Under the pieces are notes generated by a model. It saw nothing but the letters and a program-made list of their open reading frames with translations. It was not told the origin of the DNA and searched no databases. Shown piece after piece: positions 1-7,100 of a DNA stretch of 7,233 bases. The number at the start of each line of letters is the position of its first letter. The stretch's first letter is position 1. Position numbers and translations under genes: made by a program. The DNA is from Pseudomonadota bacterium. GTDB lineage: Bacteria; Pseudomonadota; Alphaproteobacteria; Rhizobiales; Xanthobacteraceae. Where the stretch lies: positions 1 to 7,233 of the forward strand of contig JAEYVN010000149.1 in the NCBI GenBank assembly GCA_023431725.1. Reading direction: 5' to 3'.

Positions 1-477
1 CTCTTTCAGGCGGTCCAGATCGATGGTGAGGCCTATTGGGATGGTGGCTATTCGGGCAATCCGACCATGACGCCGCTGGTGCGCGAATGCCAGTCGAAGG
101 ATACGATTCTCATCCCTGTCAATCCGATCGAGCGTCCCGGCACGCCAAGCACGGCGAGTGACATCATCAGCCGAATGAACGAGATTTCATTCAATGCTGT
201 CGCCCTCAAGGAATTGCGGATGATGGCGCTACTGCGTCGTGTGGCCGACCCCGGCGACACCGAGGGAAGGCTTTGGGCGGAGATGCGCGTTCATCTTGTC
301 CGCAATGAAGTCATGGCGTCTCTGGGCTATTCCTCCAAGCTGAATGCGGAATGGGAATTTCTCAGCATGCTGAAGGAGGCCGGCCGCAAGGCCGCAGACG
401 TTTTTCTGCTGACACATGGCAGTGATATCGGCGTCACATCGACCGTCGATCTCGATGTCCTTCTTGATCAGGTTTGA
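1..477 (+). CDS. Patatin-like phospholipase family protein, C-terminal part (5' end outside window)
   Basis: The reading frame is open from the first base and ends at TGA 475-477, giving the last 158 residues. Near the window edge the peptide contains WDGGYSGNPT; the Asp of this DGG (codon 40-42) matches the catalytic Asp of the Ser-Asp dyad of patatin-type lipid acyl hydrolases. The GXSXG nucleophile motif would lie upstream, outside the window. The remainder (INPIERPGTP-like stretch, then NEISFNAVALKELR, SSKLNAEWEF and a closing DIGVTSTVDL) resembles the DUF3734-type tail found on many alphaproteobacterial patatins. Family members hydrolyse acyl esters of phospholipids or related substrates; some relatives act on intracellular polyhydroxyalkanoate, but the sequence does not decide the substrate. 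The permease gene starts one base after the stop, indicating one transcript. Family assignment is firm; function is open. Confidence 0.9.
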   Translation, partial: LFQAVQIDGEAYWDGGYSGNPTMTPLVRECQSKDTILIPVNPIERPGTPSTASDIISRMNEISFNAVALKELRMMALLRRVADPGDTEGRLWAEMRVHLVRNEVMASLGYSSKLNAEWEFLSMLKEAGRKAADVFLLTHGSDIGVTSTVDLDVLLDQV

Positions 478-478
478 C

Positions 479-1930
479 ATGGGGCTTCTGGGGATCCTCG
501 TTGCGCTTGGACTGCTGATCGCTCTGGCCTATCGTGGCTGGAGCGTTTTGCTGCTGGCCCCGGCTTCGGCGCTGCTGGCTGCGTTTTTTGCCCGCGAGCC
601 GCTGCTTGCGAACTGGACGCAGACCTTCATGGGCAGTGCGGCCCAGTTTCTGGCGCAGTTCTTCCCGATCTTTCTGCTCGGCGCGCTGTTCGGCAAATTG
701 ATGGACGACAGCGGTTCGGTGCAGGTCATCGCGCGCAGCATGAACGATTGGCTGGGCGCCAAGCGTGTGGTGCTTGCCGTGGTGCTGGCTGGTGCCATCG
801 TCACCTATGGCGGCGTCAATGTCTTCGTTGCATTCTTCGTGCTGGGGCCGATGGCCATCACCTTGTTTCGGGCGGCCGATATTCCGCGCCGGCTGATGAC
901 CGCTGCCATCGCGCTTGGCACCTCGACCTTCACCATGACGGCATTTCCCGGCACGCCTGCGGTGCAAAACGCGATTCCAATGCCGTTCTTCGGCACGACG
1001 CCGTTTGCGGCGCCTGGCCTCGGTGTGATCGCATCGGCGATCATGCTTGGTTTCGGGCTTTGGTGGCTGGCCCGTGCGGAAGCGGCCGCACGGCGCGCAG
1101 GGGTTGGTTTCGCCAGTGACGATTTCAAGGAGCCGGCGCTCGTGGATGATCAGCTGATCCGCGAGCGGGCTACCGCTTCACGCGAGTTCGATCCGGCGGA
1201 AATTGGTCACGGCAAGCACAGCGAGAAATCGCCTCCGGTCCTCGTTGCCGCTGCGCCGCTGGTGGTTGTCATTCTGGTCAATCTTCTGATGTCCTTCGTG
1301 ATCCTGCCGCGCCTTGATGTTTCGTTCCTTGCCGAGGAGCGCTGGGGCAGCACGTCGCTGTCCGCGGTTGGCGGCGTCTGGTCTGTGGCGGTCGCGCTGG
1401 TGGCCGGGATAGTGAGCTTGCTCGCTCTGAATTTCCGCCGGCTGCCGTCAATCCGAGAAAGCATGGATGCCGGTGCCAATGCATCCGTGCTCCCCATAGT
1501 GACAGTTGCGAGCCTTGTCGGTTTCGGTGCGGTGGTGGCCGCCTTGCCGGCCTTTGCGGTCGTCCGCGAATGGGTGCTGTCCATTGGCGGTGGACCGCTG
1601 GTATCACTGGCAGTCGCGACCAACATTCTCGCGGCTTTGACAGGCTCCGCATCAGGCGGATTGACGATTGCGCTCGATGCGCTCGGTGAGACATACATGC
1701 AGCTTGCTGCGCTGAACAATATCGATCCGGCATTAATGCACCGCGTCGCGGTCATCGGCGCGGGGACGCTGGACAGCCTGCCTCACAACGGAGCAGTCGT
1801 GACGCTCCTTGCTGTGTGTGGATCAAATCATCGGGAAAGCTATTTCGATATCGTCATGGTTGCTATTGTGGGCGCAATCGTGGCGTTGGCTGCGGTCGTC
1901 ATTCTTGGTTCGATATTCGGTTCGTTTTGA
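479..1930 (+). CDS. GntP family permease (hydroxy-acid/gluconate-type transporter)
   Basis: An inner-membrane secondary transporter of 483 residues, slightly longer than the roughly 440-460 usual for GntP. Hydrophobic segments run through the whole protein, beginning at residues 2-18 and 21-38, and are interrupted by one hydrophilic loop at about residues 198-250. Family-like signatures are PGTPAVQN (157-164) followed by IPMPFFGT, then TGSASGG (388-394), and DSLPHNGAV (from Asp432) near the C-terminus. GntP relatives import gluconate and other short hydroxy-acids with protons; the substrate here is unknown. The ATG at 479 lies one base after the patatin stop, has AGG (470-472) six bases upstream, and begins directly with the first membrane span. 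In-frame ATGs at 416 and 455 would add a polar tail lying inside the patatin gene and are less likely. Pairing with a patatin suggests uptake or release of a hydroxy-acid such as 3-hydroxybutyrate, which is inference. Confidence 0.88.
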   Translation: MGLLGILVALGLLIALAYRGWSVLLLAPASALLAAFFAREPLLANWTQTFMGSAAQFLAQFFPIFLLGALFGKLMDDSGSVQVIARSMNDWLGAKRVVLAVVLAGAIVTYGGVNVFVAFFVLGPMAITLFRAADIPRRLMTAAIALGTSTFTMTAFPGTPAVQNAIPMPFFGTTPFAAPGLGVIASAIMLGFGLWWLARAEAAARRAGVGFASDDFKEPALVDDQLIRERATASREFDPAEIGHGKHSEKSPPVLVAAAPLVVVILVNLLMSFVILPRLDVSFLAEERWGSTSLSAVGGVWSVAVALVAGIVSLLALNFRRLPSIRESMDAGANASVLPIVTVASLVGFGAVVAALPAFAVVREWVLSIGGGPLVSLAVATNILAALTGSASGGLTIALDALGETYMQLAALNNIDPALMHRVAVIGAGTLDSLPHNGAVVTLLAVCGSNHRESYFDIVMVAIVGAIVALAAVVILGSIFGSF

Positions 1931-1953
1931 TCTGGCGCAACGTACTTGTGTAG

Positions 1954-1959
1954 AAGGAG
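1954..1959 (+). promoter_or_regulatory. Strong ribosome binding site of the DUF1269 gene
   Basis: AAGGAG lies six bases before the ATG at 1966, a near-perfect Shine-Dalgarno match and the strongest in the window. It fixes the start of the DUF1269 gene and suggests efficient translation, independent of the permease gene that ends 35 bases upstream. Confidence 0.85.
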
Positions 1960-1965
1960 AGCAAG

Positions 1966-2478
1966 ATGAGCAATCTAATCGTACTAGGTTTCGATGGTCT
2001 TCATACCGCGGACGAAGTGCTGAACAAGTTGCGGTCCATGCAGAAGGAGCATCTGATTGATCTCGAGGATGCGTGTGTCGTGGAGCGCGAGCAGGACGGA
2101 AAGGTGCATATCAAGCAGGCCGTCAATCTGCTGGCACTGGGGGCAGCGAGTGGCGGCACATGGGGCGCGCTGTGGGGGGCGCTGGTAGGGGTTCTATTTC
2201 TTAATCCATTGGCAGGTATGGCAGTCGGTGCAGTCGCGGGTGCAGGTGCCGGTGCGCTGTCCGGTTCGCTCGCCGACTTCGGCATTGATGACGACTTCAT
2301 CAAGAGCCTGAGTCAGACGATCCCGCAAGGCTCTTCCGCCTTGTTCGTTCTGGTCAAGAGCGTGACCGATGACAAGGTGTTGCCGGAAATCGAGCCATAC
2401 AAGCCACGCATCCTCAAGACATCGCTGTCGAATGAAGAGGAAGCAAAGCTGAAGGCAGAGTTGAGCAAGATCGGCTGA
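1966..2478 (+). CDS. DUF1269 domain-containing glycine-zipper membrane protein
   Basis: A 170-residue protein recognised as DUF1269 (PF06897-type) from its N-terminal MSNLIVLGFD with an amphipathic helix, the central Gly/Ala-rich hydrophobic region, and the later region SALFVLVKSVTDDKV. Residues 1-50 look like a small alpha/beta domain. Residues about 52-79 and 82-103 form two membrane-compatible helices separated by the turn LNPLAG. Glycines are spaced every four residues at 67, 71, 75 and again at 84, 88, 92, 96 and 100, a glycine-zipper pattern favouring tight helix packing. The C-terminal part (104-170) is soluble, with an acidic DDD patch and a charged Glu/Lys helix at the end. No signal peptide is visible. 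The biochemical role of DUF1269 is unknown; an envelope or stress role is only a guess. The gene lies 35 bases after the permease gene and 80 bases before the adaptor start, so it may be a separate unit or the end of the upstream operon. Confidence 0.88.
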   Translation: MSNLIVLGFDGLHTADEVLNKLRSMQKEHLIDLEDACVVEREQDGKVHIKQAVNLLALGAASGGTWGALWGALVGVLFLNPLAGMAVGAVAGAGAGALSGSLADFGIDDDFIKSLSQTIPQGSSALFVLVKSVTDDKVLPEIEPYKPRILKTSLSNEEEAKLKAELSKIG

Positions 2479-2483
2479 GCTTT

Positions 2484-2489
2484 TTGACT
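2484..2489 (+). promoter_or_regulatory. Possible -35 box (TTGACT) of the RND pump operon
   Basis: TTGACT matches five of six bases of the sigma-70 -35 consensus and lies in the 80-base gap before the pump genes. No good -10 box is found 16-18 bases downstream (the sequence there is GTTTTC), so this is only a weak promoter candidate. If used, transcription would begin inside the inverted repeat at 2505-2542. Confidence 0.25.
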
Positions 2490-2504
2490 GCAACGTGAGG
2501 TAGA

Positions 2505-2542
2505 GCGTTTTCCGCAACTGGTTCGGACGTCGCGGCAAACGC
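2505..2542 (+). repeat. Imperfect inverted repeat upstream of the RND operon
   Basis: The left arm GCGTTTTCCGC (2505-2515) and the right arm GCGGCAAACGC (2532-2542) are reverse complements at 10 of 11 positions, separated by 16 bases. It ends 16 bases before the preferred adaptor start. There is no T-run after it, so it is not a classical terminator. It could be a regulator's operator, an RNA hairpin near the ribosome binding site, or a worn copy of a dispersed intergenic repeat: the opening TAGAGCGTTTTC and the inner GGTTCG resemble, from memory, a palindromic repeat common in Bradyrhizobium-group genomes. Confidence 0.5.
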
Positions 2543-2545
2543 AAT

Positions 2546-2550
2546 GGAGA
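2546..2550 (+). promoter_or_regulatory. Ribosome binding site that decides the adaptor start
   Basis: GGAGA lies eight bases before the ATG at 2559. The alternative in-frame ATG at 2544 has no purine-rich sequence before it and overlaps this site, so 2559 is the better supported start. Confidence 0.55.
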
Positions 2551-2558
2551 ATAGTGAA

Positions 2559-3671
2559 ATGTCGGCTTCTGATTGTCGTCGGATGCCAGGGGGGCGAACG
2601 CTTTGCATTACGCTCATTCTGCTAACCTTTTTGGCCTTGCTTGGGGCTTGCTCGGGCGAGGCCGAAAAGGCTGAGCCGGATATTCGTCCGGTTCGCAGTA
2701 TTGCCGTCGAGCGTAAGCAGACCGGGGTGCCGATCACCTTCACCGGGCGCATCGAGGCCGAGGACGAGGTCTCGCTCGCATTTCGGATTTCCGGGCGGTT
2801 GCAGAAGGTCGACGTCAATCTCGGCGACCGCATTCAGACCGGTCAGTTGGTGGCTCAGCTCGAATCGCAGAATGAGCTGAATACTTTGCGCGCGGCGCAG
2901 GCGAACCTGACGGCCGCGGAAGGGCAGGTGACACAGGCGCGCAACCACTTCGAGCGGCAGGATACGCTGCTCAAACAGGGCTGGACCACGCGGGTCAATC
3001 ATGACCAGGCGACGCAAGCCCTGCAGACGGCAGAAGCGCAGGTCGATGCCGCCCGCGCGCAATTGAAGACGGCAGAAGATCTGGTCGGCTTCACCGTTCT
3101 GAAGGCCGATGCACCGGGTGTCGTGACGGCAACGGGTCCGCGAGCCGGAGAGGTCGTGCAGGTCGGCCAGATGATTGTTCGCCTGGCCCGCAAGGGCGGC
3201 CGCGATGCGGTCTTCGATGTCCCCGCGCAGTTGATCCGCGCGGCGCCGAGCGATCCTGCAATCACTGTGACGTTGAGCGATGATCCGAATGTGTCGGTCC
3301 AAGGTCACGTCCGTGAGGTTTCTCCACAGGCCAACCCTGTGACGCGTACCTTCGCGGTCAAGGTGGGTCTCAGCGATCCGCCCGAGAAGATGCGATTGGG
3401 TGCGACGGTGATCGGCCGCATGGAGCTTGCGGCTATTCCGGTGTTCGACATTCCCGCGAGCGCGCTGACGCGAGCCAACCAGCAGCCGTCGGTCTGGGTG
3501 GTCGATCCAAAGAAAAAGACCGTCTCGCTGCGTCACGTGGATGTGGTTCGGTTCGACCAGAACCAGGTCTCAGTTTCGAACGGTCTTGAAGATGGTGAGA
3601 TCGTCGTGACCGCGGGCGTGCAGGCCTTGCATCCAGGGCAGCAGGTCCGGCTGCTGGGACGCAATCCATGA
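2559..3671 (+). CDS. RND efflux periplasmic adaptor (membrane fusion) lipoprotein
   Basis: This 370-residue protein bridges an RND pump in the inner membrane to an outer-membrane channel. Numbered from the ATG at 2559, a signal sequence with a basic start is followed by a hydrophobic stretch and the lipobox LGAC, with Cys31 the lipidation site, so it should be anchored to the inner membrane facing the periplasm. The next parts follow the family order: a beta-barrel strand (TGRIEAEDEVSLAFRISGR), the first lipoyl half (about 80-102), an alpha-helical hairpin rich in Ala, Gln and Glu (about 102-172), the second lipoyl half (PGVVTATGPRAGEVVQVGQ, about 186-205), then the beta-barrel and membrane-proximal domains ending at HPGQQVRLLG. 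The upstream in-frame ATG at 2544 would add five residues but lacks a ribosome binding site. The stop overlaps the pump start in ATGA, implying translational coupling. The substrate cannot be read from the sequence. Confidence 0.92.
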   Translation: MSASDCRRMPGGRTLCITLILLTFLALLGACSGEAEKAEPDIRPVRSIAVERKQTGVPITFTGRIEAEDEVSLAFRISGRLQKVDVNLGDRIQTGQLVAQLESQNELNTLRAAQANLTAAEGQVTQARNHFERQDTLLKQGWTTRVNHDQATQALQTAEAQVDAARAQLKTAEDLVGFTVLKADAPGVVTATGPRAGEVVQVGQMIVRLARKGGRDAVFDVPAQLIRAAPSDPAITVTLSDDPNVSVQGHVREVSPQANPVTRTFAVKVGLSDPPEKMRLGATVIGRMELAAIPVFDIPASALTRANQQPSVWVVDPKKKTVSLRHVDVVRFDQNQVSVSNGLEDGEIVVTAGVQALHPGQQVRLLGRNP

Positions 3672-6600
3672 GCGGGTTCAATCTGTCGGAATGGGCGCTC
3701 AAGCATCGCTCCATCACCATTTATCTGATGATCATTGCGGTGTTCGCGGGTCTCGCCTCCTATTTCCGGCTCGGCCGCGCGGAAGATCCGACCTTCATCA
3801 TCAAGACCATGGTCGTGCAGGCCGCCTGGCCAGGCGCGACGGTCGAGGAAACGCTCAAGCAGGTGACCGAGCGGCTTGAGCGCAAACTGCAGGAAACGCC
3901 CAATCTCGATTTCCTCCGCAGCTTCACGCGTGCGGGCGTGACCACAATCTTCGTCAACCTCAAGGGCAGCACTACGGCGCGCGAAGTGCCGGACATCTGG
4001 TACCACGTCCGCAAGAGCATCGGCGATATTCGCGGCACCTTGCCGGCCGGGATTGTCGGTCCGGGCTTCAACGACGATTTTGGCGATACGTTCGGCATCA
4101 TCTATGGTTTCACCGCCGACGGATTTTCCCATCGCGAATTGCGCGACTATGTCGAGAATGTCCGATCCGAGTTGCTGCGCGTCTCCGATGTGTCGAAGAT
4201 CGAGATTCTCGGAGCGCAGGATGAACGAATCTTCGTCGAATTCTCGACCAAGGATCTCGCCACGCTCGGTCTCAACCGCGCGACACTGCTTGCCGCGTTG
4301 CAGGCGCAAAATGTCGTGCAACCGGCCGGCGCGGTTCAGACCGAAAACGAGACCTTGTTGTTGCGGGTGTCCGGTGCATTCCTGTCGGAAGAGGATGTTC
4401 GCAACGTCAACTTCGTTGTTGACGGACGCGTGTTGCGGTTAAGCGATATCGCGAGCGTACGCCGAGGACTTTCGGATCCGCCGCAGCCGATGTTTCGCGT
4501 GAACGGCGAGCCCGCCATCGGCCTTGCCATCGCCATGCGTGATGGTGGCGACATCCTTGCTCTTGGCAAGGACATTACAGCAGTCATGGGCAAGCTGCGT
4601 GCCAATCTGCCGATTGGTGTCGAGCCGCGACTGGTTGCAGATCAGGCCGTAACGGTCGAAAACGCAATCTCCGAATTCATGGCGTCGCTCTGGCAGGCGG
4701 TTGCCATCATTCTGGTGGTTTCTTTCATCAGCCTTGGCGTGCGGCCCGGTCTTGTGATCGCGACTGCGATCCCGCTGACGCTTGCGATCGTGTTCTCCAT
4801 GATGGAGGCCGCCAATATCGACATGCAGCGCATTTCGCTGGGAGCCTTGATCATCGCGCTGGCGCTTCTCGTCGACGATGCCATGACGACGACCGATGCG
4901 ATGCTGACGCGACTGGCGCAGGGCGATGACAAGGTGTCGGCGGCCACCTTCGCCTTCCGTACCTATGCCTTCGCCATGCTCGCCGGCACGCTGGTGACCA
5001 TCGCCGGATTCGTGCCGGTCGGTTTTGCCGCCAGTTCGGCAGGCGAATATACGTTCTCGCTCTTTGCCGTGGTCGGCATCACGCTGATCGTATCCTGGTT
5101 CGTGGCAGTGATCTTTGCGCCATTGCTCGGGATTGCGATCCTCAAGCCACCGGCGGCTGCGCAGAGCAGCGAACCGGGCTTCGTCTTCCGGACCTACAAG
5201 CGATTTCTGACGGGGGCGATCCGTGCGCGATGGCTGACGATCGCACTGACGATTGCATTGTTCATCGCTTCCTTTCTGGCGCTGCCGCTGATCCCCCGCC
5301 AGTTTTTCCCGTCCTCGGACCGGCCGGAACTGCTGGTCGATCTCAGCCTGCCGCAGAATGCATCGATCTATGCCAGCGAAAGTATCGCCAAGCGGTTCGA
5401 TGCGGCATTGAAGGACGATCCCGACGTTGCGCGCTGGAGCACCTATATCGGGCGTGGCGCAATCCGCTTCTATCTGCCGCTGAACGTCCAGCTTCCCAAC
5501 AGCTTCTTCTCGCAGGCGGTCATCGTTGCCAAGGATGTGCCGGCGCGCGAACGGCTGCACAAGAAGCTGGAAAAGCTGCTGGCCGATGAATTCCCGAGTG
5601 TCGTTGCGCGCGTCTATCCGCTGGAACTCGGTCCGCCGGTGGGCTGGCCGATACAATATCGCATCACAGGTCCGGACATTTCCAAGGTCAGGGAGTATTC
5701 GCTGCAGCTCGGTGAGTTGATGGCAAAGAACCCTCAAACCGTGAACATCAATTATGACTGGATGGAGCCGGCACGGCAGCTGCGTATCAGGATCGATCAG
5801 GATGAAGCGCGGATGCTGGGCCTGAGTTCACAGGCGTTGGCCAATACGCTCAACACGGTCGTGTCGGGCGTCACTGTTACGCAGGTGCGCGATGACATCT
5901 ATCTGATTGACGTCATCGTGCGGGCGACCGAGCAGCAGCGGATTTCGATTGATACGTTGCGGACAACCGCCATCCCGCTGCCGAACGGGCGCACCGTCCC
6001 GCTTAGCCAGTTGGCCAGCTTTGAATACGAGCAGGAATATCCGCTGGTGTGGCGCCGCGACCGGTTGCCGACGCTTACGGTCCAGGCAGATCTCCGTCCC
6101 GGAATTTTGCCCGAAACGGTCGTGTCGGCGCTGGCGCCGGAGATCACGGCGTTCTCCAAGTCGTTGCCATCTGCTTATCGCCTCGATGTCGGTGGCACCG
6201 TCGAGGAAAGCGCGAAATCGCAGGCTTCGGTGGTGGCCGTTGTTCCGGCGATGCTGCTGATCATGTTCACCGTCCTGATGTTCCAGCTTCAGAGCTTCCA
6301 GAAGCTGTTTATCGTGCTCACGGTGGGGCCACTGGGTCTCATCGGCGTGGTCGGTGCCTTGCTGGTGTCGAACCGGCCGCTGGGCTTCGTCGCCATTATC
6401 GGCATTCTTGCGCTGCTCGGCATGATCACCAAGAATGCCGTGATCCTGATCGGTCAGATCGACGCCGAGCGGGAGGCCGGCAAGACTGTGATGGATGCCG
6501 CAATTGATGCCAGCAGTGCTCGTTTCCGCCCCATCATGCTGACGGCGATTTCGACCGTCCTCGGCATGATCCCGATTGCGCCGACCGTGTTCTGGGGGCC

Positions 6601-6733
6601 CATGGCCTTTGCGATCATGGGTGGATTGCTGGTGGCCACGATCCTGACGCTGATCTTCCTGCCGACGCTGTATGTGACATGGTTCAGTTGGCGGGAGGAA
6701 AAACAAGTGCGACCTGCAGCGAATACGGTTTGA
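3668..6733 (+). CDS. RND efflux transporter permease subunit (AcrB/HAE1-type proton-driven pump)
   Basis: A 1021-residue inner-membrane pump that would work as a trimer with the preceding adaptor, moving compounds outward in exchange for protons. The layout is that of the HAE-type RND family: TM1 at about 13-31, a large periplasmic region to about 341, TM2-TM6 (about 342-490), TM7 at about 522-540, a second periplasmic region to about 854, and TM8-TM12 to about 1005. The proton relay is complete by alignment to AcrB from memory: Asp403 and Asp404 in TM4 (ALLVDDAM, matching D407/D408), Lys922 in TM10 (TKNAVIL, matching K940), and Arg952 and Thr959 in TM11 (ARFRPIMLT, matching R971/T978). The conserved IPRQFFP follows TM7. 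TM4 continues into an unusual TTTDAM rather than the VVVEN type. The ATG overlaps the adaptor stop by four bases. No outer-membrane channel gene follows, so a TolC-like partner is probably encoded elsewhere. Substrates are unknown. Confidence 0.95.
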   Translation: MSGFNLSEWALKHRSITIYLMIIAVFAGLASYFRLGRAEDPTFIIKTMVVQAAWPGATVEETLKQVTERLERKLQETPNLDFLRSFTRAGVTTIFVNLKGSTTAREVPDIWYHVRKSIGDIRGTLPAGIVGPGFNDDFGDTFGIIYGFTADGFSHRELRDYVENVRSELLRVSDVSKIEILGAQDERIFVEFSTKDLATLGLNRATLLAALQAQNVVQPAGAVQTENETLLLRVSGAFLSEEDVRNVNFVVDGRVLRLSDIASVRRGLSDPPQPMFRVNGEPAIGLAIAMRDGGDILALGKDITAVMGKLRANLPIGVEPRLVADQAVTVENAISEFMASLWQAVAIILVVSFISLGVRPGLVIATAIPLTLAIVFSMMEAANIDMQRISLGALIIALALLVDDAMTTTDAMLTRLAQGDDKVSAATFAFRTYAFAMLAGTLVTIAGFVPVGFAASSAGEYTFSLFAVVGITLIVSWFVAVIFAPLLGIAILKPPAAAQSSEPGFVFRTYKRFLTGAIRARWLTIALTIALFIASFLALPLIPRQFFPSSDRPELLVDLSLPQNASIYASESIAKRFDAALKDDPDVARWSTYIGRGAIRFYLPLNVQLPNSFFSQAVIVAKDVPARERLHKKLEKLLADEFPSVVARVYPLELGPPVGWPIQYRITGPDISKVREYSLQLGELMAKNPQTVNINYDWMEPARQLRIRIDQDEARMLGLSSQALANTLNTVVSGVTVTQVRDDIYLIDVIVRATEQQRISIDTLRTTAIPLPNGRTVPLSQLASFEYEQEYPLVWRRDRLPTLTVQADLRPGILPETVVSALAPEITAFSKSLPSAYRLDVGGTVEESAKSQASVVAVVPAMLLIMFTVLMFQLQSFQKLFIVLTVGPLGLIGVVGALLVSNRPLGFVAIIGILALLGMITKNAVILIGQIDAEREAGKTVMDAAIDASSARFRPIMLTAISTVLGMIPIAPTVFWGPMAFAIMGGLLVATILTLIFLPTLYVTWFSWREEKQVRPAANTV

Positions 6734-6849
6734 AACCGCTTTCAATGCAGTAGACAGTTCTCGATTGCCGCGCACGCGTTTACCGCTACGGGCCGACTTT
6801 GTGACGTAAAATCCGCAACTCCCAGCCGGACGCCGAAGCCAGCCGCTTT

Positions 6850-6855
6850 AAAGGA
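6850..6855 (+). promoter_or_regulatory. Ribosome binding site of the 48-residue ORF
   Basis: AAAGGA lies seven bases before the ATG at 6863, a good Shine-Dalgarno position and sequence. It is a main reason for calling the short ORF a gene. Confidence 0.6.
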
Positions 6856-6862
6856 TCGACAC

Positions 6863-7009
6863 ATGGCTCATTCGCAGCCTCATCGGGTCATGTGGGTGGT
6901 CATCGCCTTGAGCGCGCTGGTGCTCATCGCGGTGTCCTTGTGGGCCGTGATGCGCGCAGAAGCTCCGAGCGTCGAGCCATCGTCGTCTGCGCCTTCAGCC
7001 GTTCAGTAG
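6863..7009 (+). CDS. Small single-span membrane protein, 48 residues, unrecognised
   Basis: The frame runs from ATG 6863 to TAG 7007-7009. The short N-terminus MAHSQPHR is followed by one clear hydrophobic helix (about residues 9-30, WVVIALSALVLIAVSLWAVM), then RAEAP and a Ser/Pro-rich tail ending AVQ. The N-terminus carries an Arg and two His before the helix. The tail carries an Arg just after the helix and then two Glu, so the topology is not certain. The helix could also be an uncleaved signal anchor. AAAGGA at 6850-6855 is a well-spaced ribosome binding site. The gene lies 129 bases after the pump gene, too far for obvious coupling, and upstream of the amidase gene on the same strand. 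I do not recognise a family. A role as an accessory subunit of the pump is conceivable, since small single-span proteins bind some RND pumps (AcrZ with AcrB), but there is no sequence evidence for that. Confidence 0.6.
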   Translation: MAHSQPHRVMWVVIALSALVLIAVSLWAVMRAEAPSVEPSSSAPSAVQ

Positions 7010-7031
7010 AATAAAAGCCGTTGATCCCGCG

Positions 7032-7057
7032 ACGAGCTCTCGGCGCGCGCGAGCCGT
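7032..7057 (+). other. GC-rich hairpin downstream of the small membrane protein gene
   Basis: ACG and GCTC (7032-7039, with one bulged A at 7035) can pair with GAGC and CGT (7051-7057) around an 11-base GC-only-rich loop. It begins 23 bases after the stop of the 48-residue ORF, where a transcript end would be expected, but no run of T follows, so an intrinsic terminator is not established. Confidence 0.3.
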
Positions 7058-7100
7058 GCCTTCGCGACGTCAGTTGATGCACAAAAAATGGTGGCGCTTG

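Noticed and set aside
416..478. An earlier start for the GntP permease at ATG 416 or 455
   Set aside because: It would add a polar tail coded inside the patatin gene; ATG 479 starts at the first membrane span and has AGG at a suitable distance.
2479..2495. A terminator after the DUF1269 gene, suggested by CTTTTTG
   Set aside because: A T-run is present but no stable stem precedes it.
2622..3536. A 304-codon minus-strand open frame across the adaptor gene
   Set aside because: Antisense to a clear adaptor coding sequence, with an Arg/His-rich translation and no recognisable domain.
4439..5737. A 432-codon open frame on the minus strand inside the RND pump gene
   Set aside because: It lies fully antisense to a strongly conserved pump gene, its translation is rich in Arg, His, Asp and Gln without family features, and such shadow frames are common in GC-rich genes.
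6726..6738. The palindrome CGGTTTGAAACCG across the pump stop codon as a terminator
   Set aside because: As RNA it gives at most a five-base-pair stem with a three-base loop, and no T-run follows.
5828..6775. A 315-codon minus-strand open frame at the 3' end of the pump gene
   Set aside because: Same reason: low-complexity His/Arg/Asp/Gln-rich translation typical of the antisense of a membrane protein gene.
6807..6812. TAAAAT as a -10 box for the small membrane protein gene
   Set aside because: It matches the -10 consensus well, but no -35-like sequence lies 16-18 bases upstream; the nearest TTTACC is 22 bases away.
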